A program made the position numbers and the translations under genes. 64,000 nt of DNA, taken from the NCBI RefSeq assembly GCF_022832375.1, contig NZ_JALHLG010000011.1, forward strand, positions 158,687 through 222,686, in the 5' to 3' direction. Below, in pieces: positions 16,083 through 24,300 of the stretch. Below the pieces are notes generated by a model. That model was not told the DNA's origin, did not search any database, and was given only the letters and a program-made list of their open reading frames with translations. The DNA is from Novosphingobium beihaiense. GTDB taxonomy: Bacteria > Pseudomonadota > Alphaproteobacteria > Sphingomonadales > Sphingomonadaceae. Numbering within the stretch: the stretch's first letter is position 1; every line of letters starts with the position of its first letter.

Positions 16083-17203
16083 GCCGGGAGCAGGCCCCGG
16101 CGAGCCAGGTTGGTAAAGAGTTCGCCGATGCCGAACGTCCAGGCCGGAGCCTCGGCCGAGGTCGTCACCCGGTTGACCAGCGTGCCCAGACGGGCGCTGG
16201 AGATGGTAACGGTATCGCCGGGCTTGTGGGTGAAGCCGCGGCCGGGTTCGTCGCGATCCTGCGTGGGGGCGAACAGCGTGCCGCAGAACAGCGCGAAACC
16301 GTCCGGATACTGGTGCTCGCTCATCGTCTGGCGTAGCAGGTCTTCGGGGTCGCGGCTGATCTCGCGCATCGTGCTGTGCCCTTCGAGGACATAGCCGTCT
16401 TCGCCTTGGATGGTCATCGCCACGTCGGCGACGCGCACGTCGTCCATGGTGAAGCCGTCGTCGAACAGGCGGATGAACGGGCCCATCGAGCAGGAGGCGT
16501 TGTTGTCCTTGGCCTTGCCGAGCAGCAGAGCCGAGCGCCCTTCGAAGTCGCGCAAGTTGACATCGTTGCCCAGCGTTGCGCCCACGGCCTTGCCGTCGGG
16601 CCCGGCGATCATCACCACTTCGGGTTCGGGATTGTTCCAGCCGGAATCGGAGCGCACGCCGATTGCCGCCTCATGCCCCACGGTGGCGAGCACCGGGCAT
16701 TTGGTGAAGACTTCGGCATCGGGCCCGATCGCGACTTCGAGGTACTGCGACCACATGTCCTCGTCGATCAGCGCCTGCTTGAGCGCGTCAGCCTCGGGCG
16801 AGCCGGGGACAGTGCTGCGCACCGAGCCGCCCAGCACGCTTTCGATCTTGCCGCGCAGTTCGGCGGCCAGGGTGTGATCGCCGCGCGCGCGTTCCTCGAT
16901 CACGCGTTCGAGCGCGGAAACCGCGAACGTCACGCCGCAGGCTTTCACGCACTGCAAGTCGATGGGGCTGAGCAGCTCCGCGCTTTCCAGCACTTCGATG
17001 CCGCCCATGCGCTCGCCGCCGGAGCGCACGCCGGAGGCGATGAGGGCGGACATGGTCGGGGCCACGCGCGTCATGTCGAACACGCTGCCATCGCGAATCA
17101 GAATGGGGGTGGGGCCTTCGCGCGTTTCGATACGGCCCAGGAAAATGCCGCTGCGCCAGTCTTCGGGAAGGCCACGATTCACGGCGGGATAATTTTTCGT
17201 CAC
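16079..17203 (-). CDS. xylX: FAH-family 2-keto-3-deoxy-xylonate dehydratase (XylX-like)
   Basis: 374 residues, a fumarylacetoacetate-hydrolase fold. Metal-site type residues appear in GHEAAIGVRSDSGWNNPEPEVVMI, followed by LGNDVNLRDFEGRSALLLGKAKD. This long FAH type corresponds to XylX of Caulobacter, which converts 2-keto-3-deoxy-xylonate to alpha-ketoglutarate semialdehyde. It heads the xyl operon, with an operator-like palindrome 20 nt upstream shared with the divergent GH74 gene. The dehydratase that makes its substrate (XylD) and the semialdehyde dehydrogenase (XylA) are absent from the window. An arabinonate-pathway homologue is the main alternative. Confidence 0.85.
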   Translation of the reverse strand: MTKNYPAVNRGLPEDWRSGIFLGRIETREGPTPILIRDGSVFDMTRVAPTMSALIASGVRSGGERMGGIEVLESAELLSPIDLQCVKACGVTFAVSALERVIEERARGDHTLAAELRGKIESVLGGSVRSTVPGSPEADALKQALIDEDMWSQYLEVAIGPDAEVFTKCPVLATVGHEAAIGVRSDSGWNNPEPEVVMIAGPDGKAVGATLGNDVNLRDFEGRSALLLGKAKDNNASCSMGPFIRLFDDGFTMDDVRVADVAMTIQGEDGYVLEGHSTMREISRDPEDLLRQTMSEHQYPDGFALFCGTLFAPTQDRDEPGRGFTHKPGDTVTISSARLGTLVNRVTTSAEAPAWTFGIGELFTNLARRGLLPA

Positions 17204-17222
17204 TGCTATTCCCCTCCACAGG

Positions 17223-17236
17223 TGTTAGCGTTATCT
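17223..17236. promoter_or_regulatory. Putative LacI-family operator in xyl / GH74 divergent promoter
   Basis: TGTTAGCGTTATCT has two mismatches to TGNTAGCGCTANCA and sits in the 113-nt gap between divergent units, 20 nt from the xylX start and 81 nt from the GH74 start. It could control both directions. Confidence 0.5.
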
Positions 17237-17316
17237 ATGAAGAGCGACGCAGCGTCAAGGTGCGACTCCAAAAGTGCCTGTCGAGGACGTTGAAACTGCT
17301 GGAGAGAGGGAAGGCC

Positions 17317-19620
17317 GTGGCCATCTCAGGGGTTCATAAGGCGCCGTTATTGGCGCTCGCGATGCTGGCAGGGCTTGCCGGTGCGCCCCTGTGTGCCCGA
17401 GCGCCCTCGCAGGCTTCTGCCGCCTCCGAATCGATGCCGCCCAAACCGGTTTTGCAAAGCGTGGCTTATGACTGGCACAGCGTGCGCGTGGGCGGCGGCG
17501 GCTTCGCGCCCGGGGTGGTGTTCAGCCCGGTCGAGCCGGGGCTGGCATGGCTGCGCACCGACATGGGCGGCGCTTACCGCTGGGATGCGAAGGCCGGGCG
17601 CTGGCTGGCGCTGCAGGACGGCGTGTCCGAGGGCAGTTATATGGGGATCGAGAGCCTAGCCGCCGATCCCGTCGATCCCGGCACGGTCTATCTCGCCGCC
17701 GGGATGCACTGGTCGTTGCCCTCGGCGATCTTCCGCTCCACCGATTACGGCAGGACATGGCGGGTGACGCCGGTGCCGTTCCGCATGGGCGGCAACGAGA
17801 ACGGGCGCGGGCTGGGCGAGCGGCTGGCGATCGATCCTTTCGATCATGACCGGCTGTTCTTCGGTTCGCGCCATCAGGGCCTGTGGACGAGCGCCGATGC
17901 CGGAGCCACATGGCACAAGGCGGCCTCGTTCCCGCTCGCCGGGCTGGGCGTGCCCACCGATCCGCGCGCGACGCATGGCGGGCTCTCCTTCGTGGTCTTC
18001 GATCCGCAGGTGAAAGGCCGCCTGTTCGTGGGCAGCGCCGATCCGGGCACGCCGCCGCTGCTGCGCTCCGACGATGGCGGCCAGACGTGGCACGCGGTGC
18101 CGGGCGCGCCTGACGATGGTCTGCTGCCGGTGAAAGCCGCAATCGGCAGCGACAGCGTGCTGACGGTGGCGTGGTGCGACGGCATCGGCCCCAACGGGAT
18201 CACGCGCGGTGCGGTCTGGCGCTTCGATCCGGCGCGCGGGGCGTGGCGCGATGTCACGCCGCTCAAGGGCAAGGATGCGCCTGCGGGCGGTTACATGGGC
18301 GTTTCCGTGGCGGCGTCCGATCCGAAGACAATCGCCGTCAGCACCGTCGATCGCGGTTATCCGGTCGATACCGTCTGGCTCTCGCACGATGGCGGGGCGC
18401 ATTGGGATGCGCTTTACAAGCGCTCGGTGCGCGACGTTTCGGCTACGCCCTTTCTCGATTTCGACGGCAAGGCCAATTTCGGCCACTGGATAGCCGGGCT
18501 AGCGATCGATCCGTTCGATGCCGATCATGCCGCCTATGTCACCGGCGCGACCGTTTATGCGACGCACGAGCTGGAACAGCCCGGCACTCTGCACTGGGCG
18601 CCGTGGACGCGCGGGATCGAGCAGACCGCGATCATCACGCTGACGAGCCCCACCGGCGGGGCGCATCTCGTTTCGGGCTTCGGCGATATCGCGGGGTTCC
18701 GGCATGGCGATCTCAAGGTTTCGCCGCCGCACATGCACCTCAACCCATTCCTTTCGAACACCAATACGCTCGACTATGCCGGGCGGGCGCCGCGGATGAT
18801 GGTGAGGAGCGGCAGCGTGCATGCGCGGGTGGTGCCGGACACGTCGCTCGCCTGGTCTGCGGATGGCGGCAATTCGTGGACGCCGCTGCATGTGCCCGCA
18901 GGCACGCCGCACGCGGATGGCTCGCCGCTGCCCGAGCAGACCGGCGATGCCGCGATCACGGTGTCCGCCGATGGCCGGACGTTCCTTGCCGAAACCGATG
19001 TGCCCCGCTTCACGCGGGATCGGGGCGCGCACTGGCAAGTGGCCAAAGGCCTCCCGAGCCGGGTGCGGGTGACGGCGGACAAAGTGGACGCGCGGCGCTT
19101 TTACGCGATCGATTTCGCGAAAGGCCGGATCGTGCGCAGCGACGATGGCGGCGCGCATTTCCATGCCGTGGCGGGCAAGGGCCTGCCCGCGGACCTTTCG
19201 GCCGCCCATTTCACCAACCGCGAAGCCCCCGCGCCGCTGCTGGCCGAACCGGGCCGGGCAGGCGCGTTGTGGCTCAATCTGGGCGGCGGGCTGTGGCACT
19301 CGGTGGATTTCGGGAAAAGCTGGGCCCGCACGGGTGAAACGATCTCGGTCGAGCGCTATGGTCTGGGCAAGGCCGCGCCGGGCCGCCGCGAACCGGCGCT
19401 CTACGCTCTGGGCGCGATCAACGGTCTGCGCGCCATCTGGCGCTCGGACGATGGTGGCGAGAGCTGGGTGCGGATCAACGACGATGCCCATCAATGGGGC
19501 ATGCGCATCCGGGTGATCTCGGGCGATCCGCGCCGGTTCGGGCGGGTCTACATAGGAACCGACGGCAGGGGCATCGTCTATGGCGATCCCGTGAACACGC
19601 CGGTGAAGGGGGAAGAATGA
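17317..19620 (+). CDS. GH74 xyloglucanase (endo-type), secreted
   Basis: 767 residues from GTG at 17317 (GGAGAGAGGGAAGG just upstream). An in-frame GTG at 17260 would add 19 residues ahead of the signal peptide and is less likely. Signal peptide followed by a two-propeller GH74 domain: WLRTDMGGAYRWD (Asp82, equivalent to the first catalytic Asp) and GFGDIAGFRHGDL (Asp457, equivalent to the second), plus repeated BNR-type turns such as SADAGATWH, SDDGGQTWH, SHDGGAHW and SDDGGESW. GH74 enzymes cut the beta-1,4-glucan backbone of xyloglucan, so this gene is the strongest pointer to the locus substrate. Its stop overlaps the start of the next gene (ATGA). Confidence 0.9.
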   Translation: MAISGVHKAPLLALAMLAGLAGAPLCARAPSQASAASESMPPKPVLQSVAYDWHSVRVGGGGFAPGVVFSPVEPGLAWLRTDMGGAYRWDAKAGRWLALQDGVSEGSYMGIESLAADPVDPGTVYLAAGMHWSLPSAIFRSTDYGRTWRVTPVPFRMGGNENGRGLGERLAIDPFDHDRLFFGSRHQGLWTSADAGATWHKAASFPLAGLGVPTDPRATHGGLSFVVFDPQVKGRLFVGSADPGTPPLLRSDDGGQTWHAVPGAPDDGLLPVKAAIGSDSVLTVAWCDGIGPNGITRGAVWRFDPARGAWRDVTPLKGKDAPAGGYMGVSVAASDPKTIAVSTVDRGYPVDTVWLSHDGGAHWDALYKRSVRDVSATPFLDFDGKANFGHWIAGLAIDPFDADHAAYVTGATVYATHELEQPGTLHWAPWTRGIEQTAIITLTSPTGGAHLVSGFGDIAGFRHGDLKVSPPHMHLNPFLSNTNTLDYAGRAPRMMVRSGSVHARVVPDTSLAWSADGGNSWTPLHVPAGTPHADGSPLPEQTGDAAITVSADGRTFLAETDVPRFTRDRGAHWQVAKGLPSRVRVTADKVDARRFYAIDFAKGRIVRSDDGGAHFHAVAGKGLPADLSAAHFTNREAPAPLLAEPGRAGALWLNLGGGLWHSVDFGKSWARTGETISVERYGLGKAAPGRREPALYALGAINGLRAIWRSDDGGESWVRINDDAHQWGMRIRVISGDPRRFGRVYIGTDGRGIVYGDPVNTPVKGEE

Positions 19621-21248
19621 GAAAGGCTGCATTTGTCACGACGCTGGCGCTGGCCGCCGGGCTGGCCCTGGCCGGTCAGGTGGTTTCCGCGCAGGCGCAA
19701 ACGCCGCATCTGGAAAGCCGGGATGGCCGTCATGCGCTGATCGTCGACGGCGCGCCTTTTCTGATGCTGGGCGCGCAGGCGAACAATTCGAGCAATTATC
19801 CGGGCGAGCTGGACAAGGTCTGGCCGGTGCTCGATGCGATCCATGCCAATACGCTGGAAATCCCGATCGCCTGGGAACAGGTCGAGCCGGTCGAGGGCCA
19901 GTTCGATTTCACCTATCTTCAGGCGCTGCTCGACGGCGCGCGGGCGCATGGCAAGCGCGTGGTGCTGCTGTGGTTCGGCACCTGGAAGAACACCAGCCCG
20001 TCCTACACCCCCGCTTGGGTCAAGCTCGACAACGCGCGCTTCCCGCGCATGAAGGCGCCCGACGGTTCGGATCACTACGCGCTCACTCCGCTGGCGAAGA
20101 CCACGCTGGCGGCGGACAGGCGCGCTTTCGTGAAAGTGATGGAATACCTGCGCGATCATGACCGGCAGAACACTGTGATCATGGTCCAGCCGGAAAACGA
20201 GACCGGCTCCTATCGCGTGCCGCGCGACTATTCAGCCGAGGGCAACCGCCTCTTCGCGCAACAGATCCCGGCGGCGCTGGCGGCGAAGACCGGCAAGCAC
20301 GGCACCTGGCAGCAGGCCTTCGGCAAGCAGGCGCCGCGCGCGTTCAACACCTGGTATGTCGCCAGCTACGTCAATGCCGTGGCGAAAGCGGGCAAGGCGG
20401 TGAAGCCGCTGCCGATGTATGTGAATGCCTCGCTCGCCGGGCCTTCCAATGTGCCCGATCCCACCGGCGTTGCCAGCGGCGGGCCGCAGTGGGACGTGCT
20501 CGATATCTGGAAGGCAGCTGCCCCCGATATCGATTTCGCCGCGCCCGATATCTACGATCGGGAAAGTGGCAACGTCATCCAGTACCTCGACAAGTACACC
20601 CGGCCCGACAATGCGCTGATGGTGCCCGAAATCGGCAATGCGAAGGAATTCGCGCGCTTCTTTTGGCCCACCATCGGGCGCGGCGGCATCGGTTTTTCGC
20701 CGTTCGGCATGGATGACACCGGCTTCTTCAACTATCCGCTCGGCGCCCGCGCGCTGGACAAGGAGACGCTGCACGCCTTCGCGCTGCCCTATGGCACGCT
20801 GGCGCCGGTCATGCGCGACTGGGCGCGGATCGCCTACACGCATCCCACCTGGGGCGCGGCCAAGCCCGACGACGGTTCCAATCGCGAGACCGTGATGGGC
20901 AAGTGGAAGATTACCGCGACATGGGGCCAGTGGCAGTTCGGGGAGAAGGACTGGACCTGGCTCCCCGCCGATCCGGCGCCATGGGCGAAGGAGCCGGTGG
21001 GCGGCCTGGCCGTGGCGCAGCTTTCGGACCATGAATACCTGGTGATGGGCGATCACGTGCGCGTGCGCTTCACGCCCGCGCATGGCGAGCCCAACGGCGT
21101 GATCGTCTCGGTCGAGGAAGGCACGTTCCGCGATGGCAAGTGGGTCAAGACCCGCGTGTGGAATGGCGATCAGACCGATTACGGGTTCAATCTCATAAAC
21201 AAGCCGCAGGTGCTCAAAGTCACCACCGGTTTCTACGCAACCAAATGA
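19617..21248 (+). CDS. GH35 beta-galactosidase, secreted (copy 1)
   Basis: 543 residues from ATG at 19617, overlapping the GH74 stop. Sec signal peptide (about residues 1-27). GH35 (beta/alpha)8 domain with the acid/base Glu195 in MVQPENETGSY and nucleophile Glu338 in MVPEIGNAKEF. The overall architecture resembles Cellvibrio Bgl35A-type enzymes, which remove galactose from xyloglucan side chains. It has Pro where Val is usual before ENE. It is one of two GH35 paralogues in the locus, both ending in a conserved VWNGDQ-D-G-N segment. Operon with GH74 upstream and GH31 downstream. Confidence 0.9.
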   Translation: MRKAAFVTTLALAAGLALAGQVVSAQAQTPHLESRDGRHALIVDGAPFLMLGAQANNSSNYPGELDKVWPVLDAIHANTLEIPIAWEQVEPVEGQFDFTYLQALLDGARAHGKRVVLLWFGTWKNTSPSYTPAWVKLDNARFPRMKAPDGSDHYALTPLAKTTLAADRRAFVKVMEYLRDHDRQNTVIMVQPENETGSYRVPRDYSAEGNRLFAQQIPAALAAKTGKHGTWQQAFGKQAPRAFNTWYVASYVNAVAKAGKAVKPLPMYVNASLAGPSNVPDPTGVASGGPQWDVLDIWKAAAPDIDFAAPDIYDRESGNVIQYLDKYTRPDNALMVPEIGNAKEFARFFWPTIGRGGIGFSPFGMDDTGFFNYPLGARALDKETLHAFALPYGTLAPVMRDWARIAYTHPTWGAAKPDDGSNRETVMGKWKITATWGQWQFGEKDWTWLPADPAPWAKEPVGGLAVAQLSDHEYLVMGDHVRVRFTPAHGEPNGVIVSVEEGTFRDGKWVKTRVWNGDQTDYGFNLINKPQVLKVTTGFYATK

Positions 21249-21277
21249 ACGCACCTGAAGGGCAGGGGAATACGATT

Positions 21278-24166
21278 ATGAAGCATATCCGGATCGCGGT
21301 ACTGCTGGCAGGCAGCGCGCTTTGCTCGGCGCCCGCCATCGCGGCAGAGGCCCACGTGGAAAAAGTGCCCGGCGGCGTGGTGGTCACGCCCGAAGGCGGC
21401 CCGGCGGACCGCGTCGAAGTGACGCTGCACGGCGATGGCATTTTCCACGTCACCGCCCATCCGCGCGGGCTGGAGGTTCCGGCGCCGAACGCAAGCCTGA
21501 TGGCGCCCAATCCCCCGGCGGCGGGCGCCTATACCGTCAGCGAGCGCGGCGGCCATGTGACCGTGAAGGCAGCGAAGGCGACGGCGGATATCGATCTTGC
21601 CAGCGGCAAAGTCCGCTTCCTCGATCCCAGGGGCAAGGAACTGCTCGCGGAATCGGCGCCTACGGTGTTCACCCAGACGCAGGCGGACGGCAAGCCTTAC
21701 GTCACCGTCTCGCAGCAGTTCAACCGGGGCACGGGCGAGGGGCTCTACGGCCTTGGCCAGCACCAGAACGCGCAGATGGACTACAACGGCGAGGACGTGC
21801 AGCTCGCCCAGCACAATATGGACATTGGCCTGCCTTTCGTCGTCTCCACCAAGGGCTATGGCCTCTTGTGGGATAACGAGAGCATCACCCGCTTCGGCAA
21901 TCCGAAGCCCTACGCGCTGGTCGGCGCCGAGGGCGGGATGAAAGTCACCAGCGACGGCAAGCCGGGCTTCAAGGCTGAATACTTCCTCGACGGCAAGCTG
22001 GCGGTCGCGCGGCAGGAAGCGAGCGTCGATTATCAGTACATCGCCGATCAGGCCAAGTGGCCCGAAGCGGCCAAGGCGAAGACGGTCGCCGCCAGCGAGG
22101 GCCAGAACACCGCCGGCAACGCGGTGCAGACGCAGACGGTGGTGTGGAACGGCGATGTGCATCCGGACAAGACCGGGGTGCACAAGTTCGAACTCTACGG
22201 CTCCAGCTATTACAAGGTCTATGCCGACGGGAAGCTGGTGCTCGACCGCTGGCGCCAGAACTGGAACCCCTGGTATGCCAATTTCGAGCTGCCGATGACG
22301 GCGGGCAAGCCAGTGCACATCCGCATCGAGTGGGAACCCAACGCGGGCTATATCGCGCTGCTGCACAACGATCCGCTGCCCAAGGCGGACCGCCATTCGG
22401 TGTGGTTCTCCAGCGATGTCGCGCGCGACAAGGATTACTGGTTCGTGCCCGGCAAGGACATGGACGGGGTGATCGCGGGCTACCGCAAGCTCACCGGCAA
22501 GGCCGAGATGATGCCCAAGTGGGTCTACGGCTTCTGGCAGTCGCGCCAGCGTTACGACACCAGCAAGGAGCTGCTGGACGTGCTGAGCGAGTACCGCAAG
22601 CTGCAGTACCCGATCGACAATATCGTGCTCGACTGGCGCTACTGGACCGACGATAGCTGGGGCAGCCACAAGTTCGACGCCTCGCGCTTCCCCGATCCCA
22701 AGGCGATGGTCGACAAGGTGCACGAAGACCATGCCGAGATCATGATTTCGGTCTGGCCCAAGTTCTATCCGACCACGGACAACTACAAGGAACTCGATGC
22801 CGCGGGCGCCGTCTATCACGGCAATCTGGAGCAGGGGAACAAGGACTGGGTCGGCCCCGGCTATCTCAACACGTTCTATGATCCCTATTCGGCCAAGGGG
22901 CGCAAGATCTTCTGGCGCCAGATCCAGGACCGCCTCGGCGTGCTGGGCTTCGATGCCTGGTGGGCCGATGCCAGCGAGCCGGACATGCACTCCAACCTCT
23001 CGATCGCAAAGCGCATCGACACCATGGGGCCGACGGCGATCGGCCCGGCGGCGGAGTTCTTCAATTCCTATCCGCTGATGAATGCCCGCTCGTTCTATGA
23101 CGGCTGGCGTGCGTTCAAGCCGGACGTGCGCCCGTTCCTGCTGACCCGTTCGGGCTTCGGCGGTTTGCAGCGCTACAGCGCGGCGGTGTGGTCGGGCGAT
23201 GTCGCCACGCGCTGGTACGATCTGCGCGCGCAGATCTCGGCGGGCGTGAACACTGCGATGTCGGGCCTGCCCAACTGGACGCATGACATCGGCGGCTTCT
23301 CGGTCGAACCGCGCTATACCGCCGATCATCCCGAGCCGCAGGATCTGGCCGAGTGGCGCGAGCTGAACTTGCGCTGGTTCCAGTTCGGTGCCTTCAGCCC
23401 GATCTTCCGCAGCCATGGCGAAAAGCCCTGGCGCGAGATCTACGAGATTTCGCCCGAAGGCTCGCCGATGCGCGCCTCGATGGTGTGGTATGACAAGCTG
23501 CGCTACCGCCTGATGCCCTATATCTACACGCTCGGCGCCGATACCTACATGAAGGACGGCTCGATCATGCGCGGTCTGGTGATGGACTTCCCGGAAGACG
23601 CCAAAGCCCGCACGATCAATGACGAGTACCTGTTCGGCAAGGCGTTCCTGGTGGCGCCGGTCACGGCCTGGAAGGCGCGCGAGCGCGAGGTCTATTTCCC
23701 CGGCAAGGACGTGACCTGGTACGATTTCGAAAGCGGCAAGACCTACAAGGGCGGCGCCAGTGCCACGGTTCCCGCGCCTGCCGAGCGGATGCCGCTGTTC
23801 GTGCGGGCCGGCTCGATCGTGCCGATGGGCCCGGTCATGCAGTATACCGACGAAAAGCCCGATGCGCCGGTCACGCTGGTGATCTACACCGGCGCGGACG
23901 GGGCCTTCTCGCTCTACAACGACGATGGCCGCTCCGAGCGGTACAAGACCGGCGCGTGGAGCCGCATGCCGGTGCGTTATGACGATGCCACGGGCACGGT
24001 CACGCTCGGCGCGCGCGAAGGCAAGGGCTATGCCGGAATGCCGAAGAGCCGCTCGGTGCGGATCAAGTGGATTGCCGCTGGCGAAAGCGTGGCCGAGCAT
24101 ACCACGGCCGACGCCGAAGTGGTCTGGAATGGCAAAGCACTGCGGGTGAAGCGTCCGCAGCGCTGA
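21278..24166 (+). CDS. GH31 alpha-xylosidase with PA14 insert, secreted
   Basis: 962 residues from ATG at 21278, the start that gives a clean signal peptide (residues 1-23); an ATG overlapping the GH35 stop 12 codons earlier is possible. N-terminal beta-sandwich, then a PA14-like insert (about residues 230-380: KAEYFLDGK, HKFELYGSSYYKVYADGKLVLD, HIRIEWEPN), then the GH31 barrel with nucleophile Asp564 in WWADASEPD and acid/base Asp641 in VWSGDVATRW. Cellvibrio Xyl31A, an alpha-xylosidase for xyloglucan oligosaccharides, has the same PA14 insertion. It removes the alpha-1,6 xylose from backbone glucose, feeding the divergent xylose pathway. Third gene of the operon; a 17-bp hairpin follows. 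Confidence 0.92.
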   Translation: MKHIRIAVLLAGSALCSAPAIAAEAHVEKVPGGVVVTPEGGPADRVEVTLHGDGIFHVTAHPRGLEVPAPNASLMAPNPPAAGAYTVSERGGHVTVKAAKATADIDLASGKVRFLDPRGKELLAESAPTVFTQTQADGKPYVTVSQQFNRGTGEGLYGLGQHQNAQMDYNGEDVQLAQHNMDIGLPFVVSTKGYGLLWDNESITRFGNPKPYALVGAEGGMKVTSDGKPGFKAEYFLDGKLAVARQEASVDYQYIADQAKWPEAAKAKTVAASEGQNTAGNAVQTQTVVWNGDVHPDKTGVHKFELYGSSYYKVYADGKLVLDRWRQNWNPWYANFELPMTAGKPVHIRIEWEPNAGYIALLHNDPLPKADRHSVWFSSDVARDKDYWFVPGKDMDGVIAGYRKLTGKAEMMPKWVYGFWQSRQRYDTSKELLDVLSEYRKLQYPIDNIVLDWRYWTDDSWGSHKFDASRFPDPKAMVDKVHEDHAEIMISVWPKFYPTTDNYKELDAAGAVYHGNLEQGNKDWVGPGYLNTFYDPYSAKGRKIFWRQIQDRLGVLGFDAWWADASEPDMHSNLSIAKRIDTMGPTAIGPAAEFFNSYPLMNARSFYDGWRAFKPDVRPFLLTRSGFGGLQRYSAAVWSGDVATRWYDLRAQISAGVNTAMSGLPNWTHDIGGFSVEPRYTADHPEPQDLAEWRELNLRWFQFGAFSPIFRSHGEKPWREIYEISPEGSPMRASMVWYDKLRYRLMPYIYTLGADTYMKDGSIMRGLVMDFPEDAKARTINDEYLFGKAFLVAPVTAWKAREREVYFPGKDVTWYDFESGKTYKGGASATVPAPAERMPLFVRAGSIVPMGPVMQYTDEKPDAPVTLVIYTGADGAFSLYNDDGRSERYKTGAWSRMPVRYDDATGTVTLGAREGKGYAGMPKSRSVRIKWIAAGESVAEHTTADAEVVWNGKALRVKRPQR

Positions 24167-24169
24167 GCG

Positions 24170-24218
24170 GACTGGCCTGCCCTGCCGCCTCCTCCTCCTA
24201 AGGCAGGGCAGGCCAGTC
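24170..24218 (+). terminator. 17-bp perfect hairpin after GH31 gene
   Basis: A perfect 17-bp inverted repeat (24170-24186 against 24202-24218) with a 15-nt loop begins 4 nt after the GH31 stop. No T-run follows, so it may act as a partial terminator or 3' stabiliser. It separates the GH74-GH35-GH31 unit from the GH29-GH35 unit, which has its own operator. Confidence 0.65.
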
Positions 24219-24225
24219 AAACTTA

Positions 24226-24239
24226 TGGTAGCGCTATCT
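24226..24239. promoter_or_regulatory. Putative LacI-family operator upstream of GH29 gene
   Basis: TGGTAGCGCTATCT has one mismatch to TGNTAGCGCTANCA. It lies 62 nt upstream of the GH29 start, right after the hairpin that ends the previous unit. Confidence 0.62.
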
Positions 24240-24300
24240 ATGGGGCAGCGGCGGGTTTCCGCCGTATTGCGGAGACAGTGCGAATATCCCGGGAGAGACT

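Noticed and set aside
17260..17319. Upstream GTG start for the GH74 gene
   Set aside because: It would put a Lys/Arg-rich extension ahead of a normal signal peptide and lacks a good ribosome-binding site, whereas GTG at 17317 has GGAGAGAGGG just upstream.
21233..24220. 995-codon open frame antisense to GH31
   Set aside because: It mirrors the GH31 gene codon for codon in a GC-rich genome, has His/Arg/Ala-rich low-information sequence and no recognisable domain. Similar long antisense frames lie opposite nearly every real gene here.
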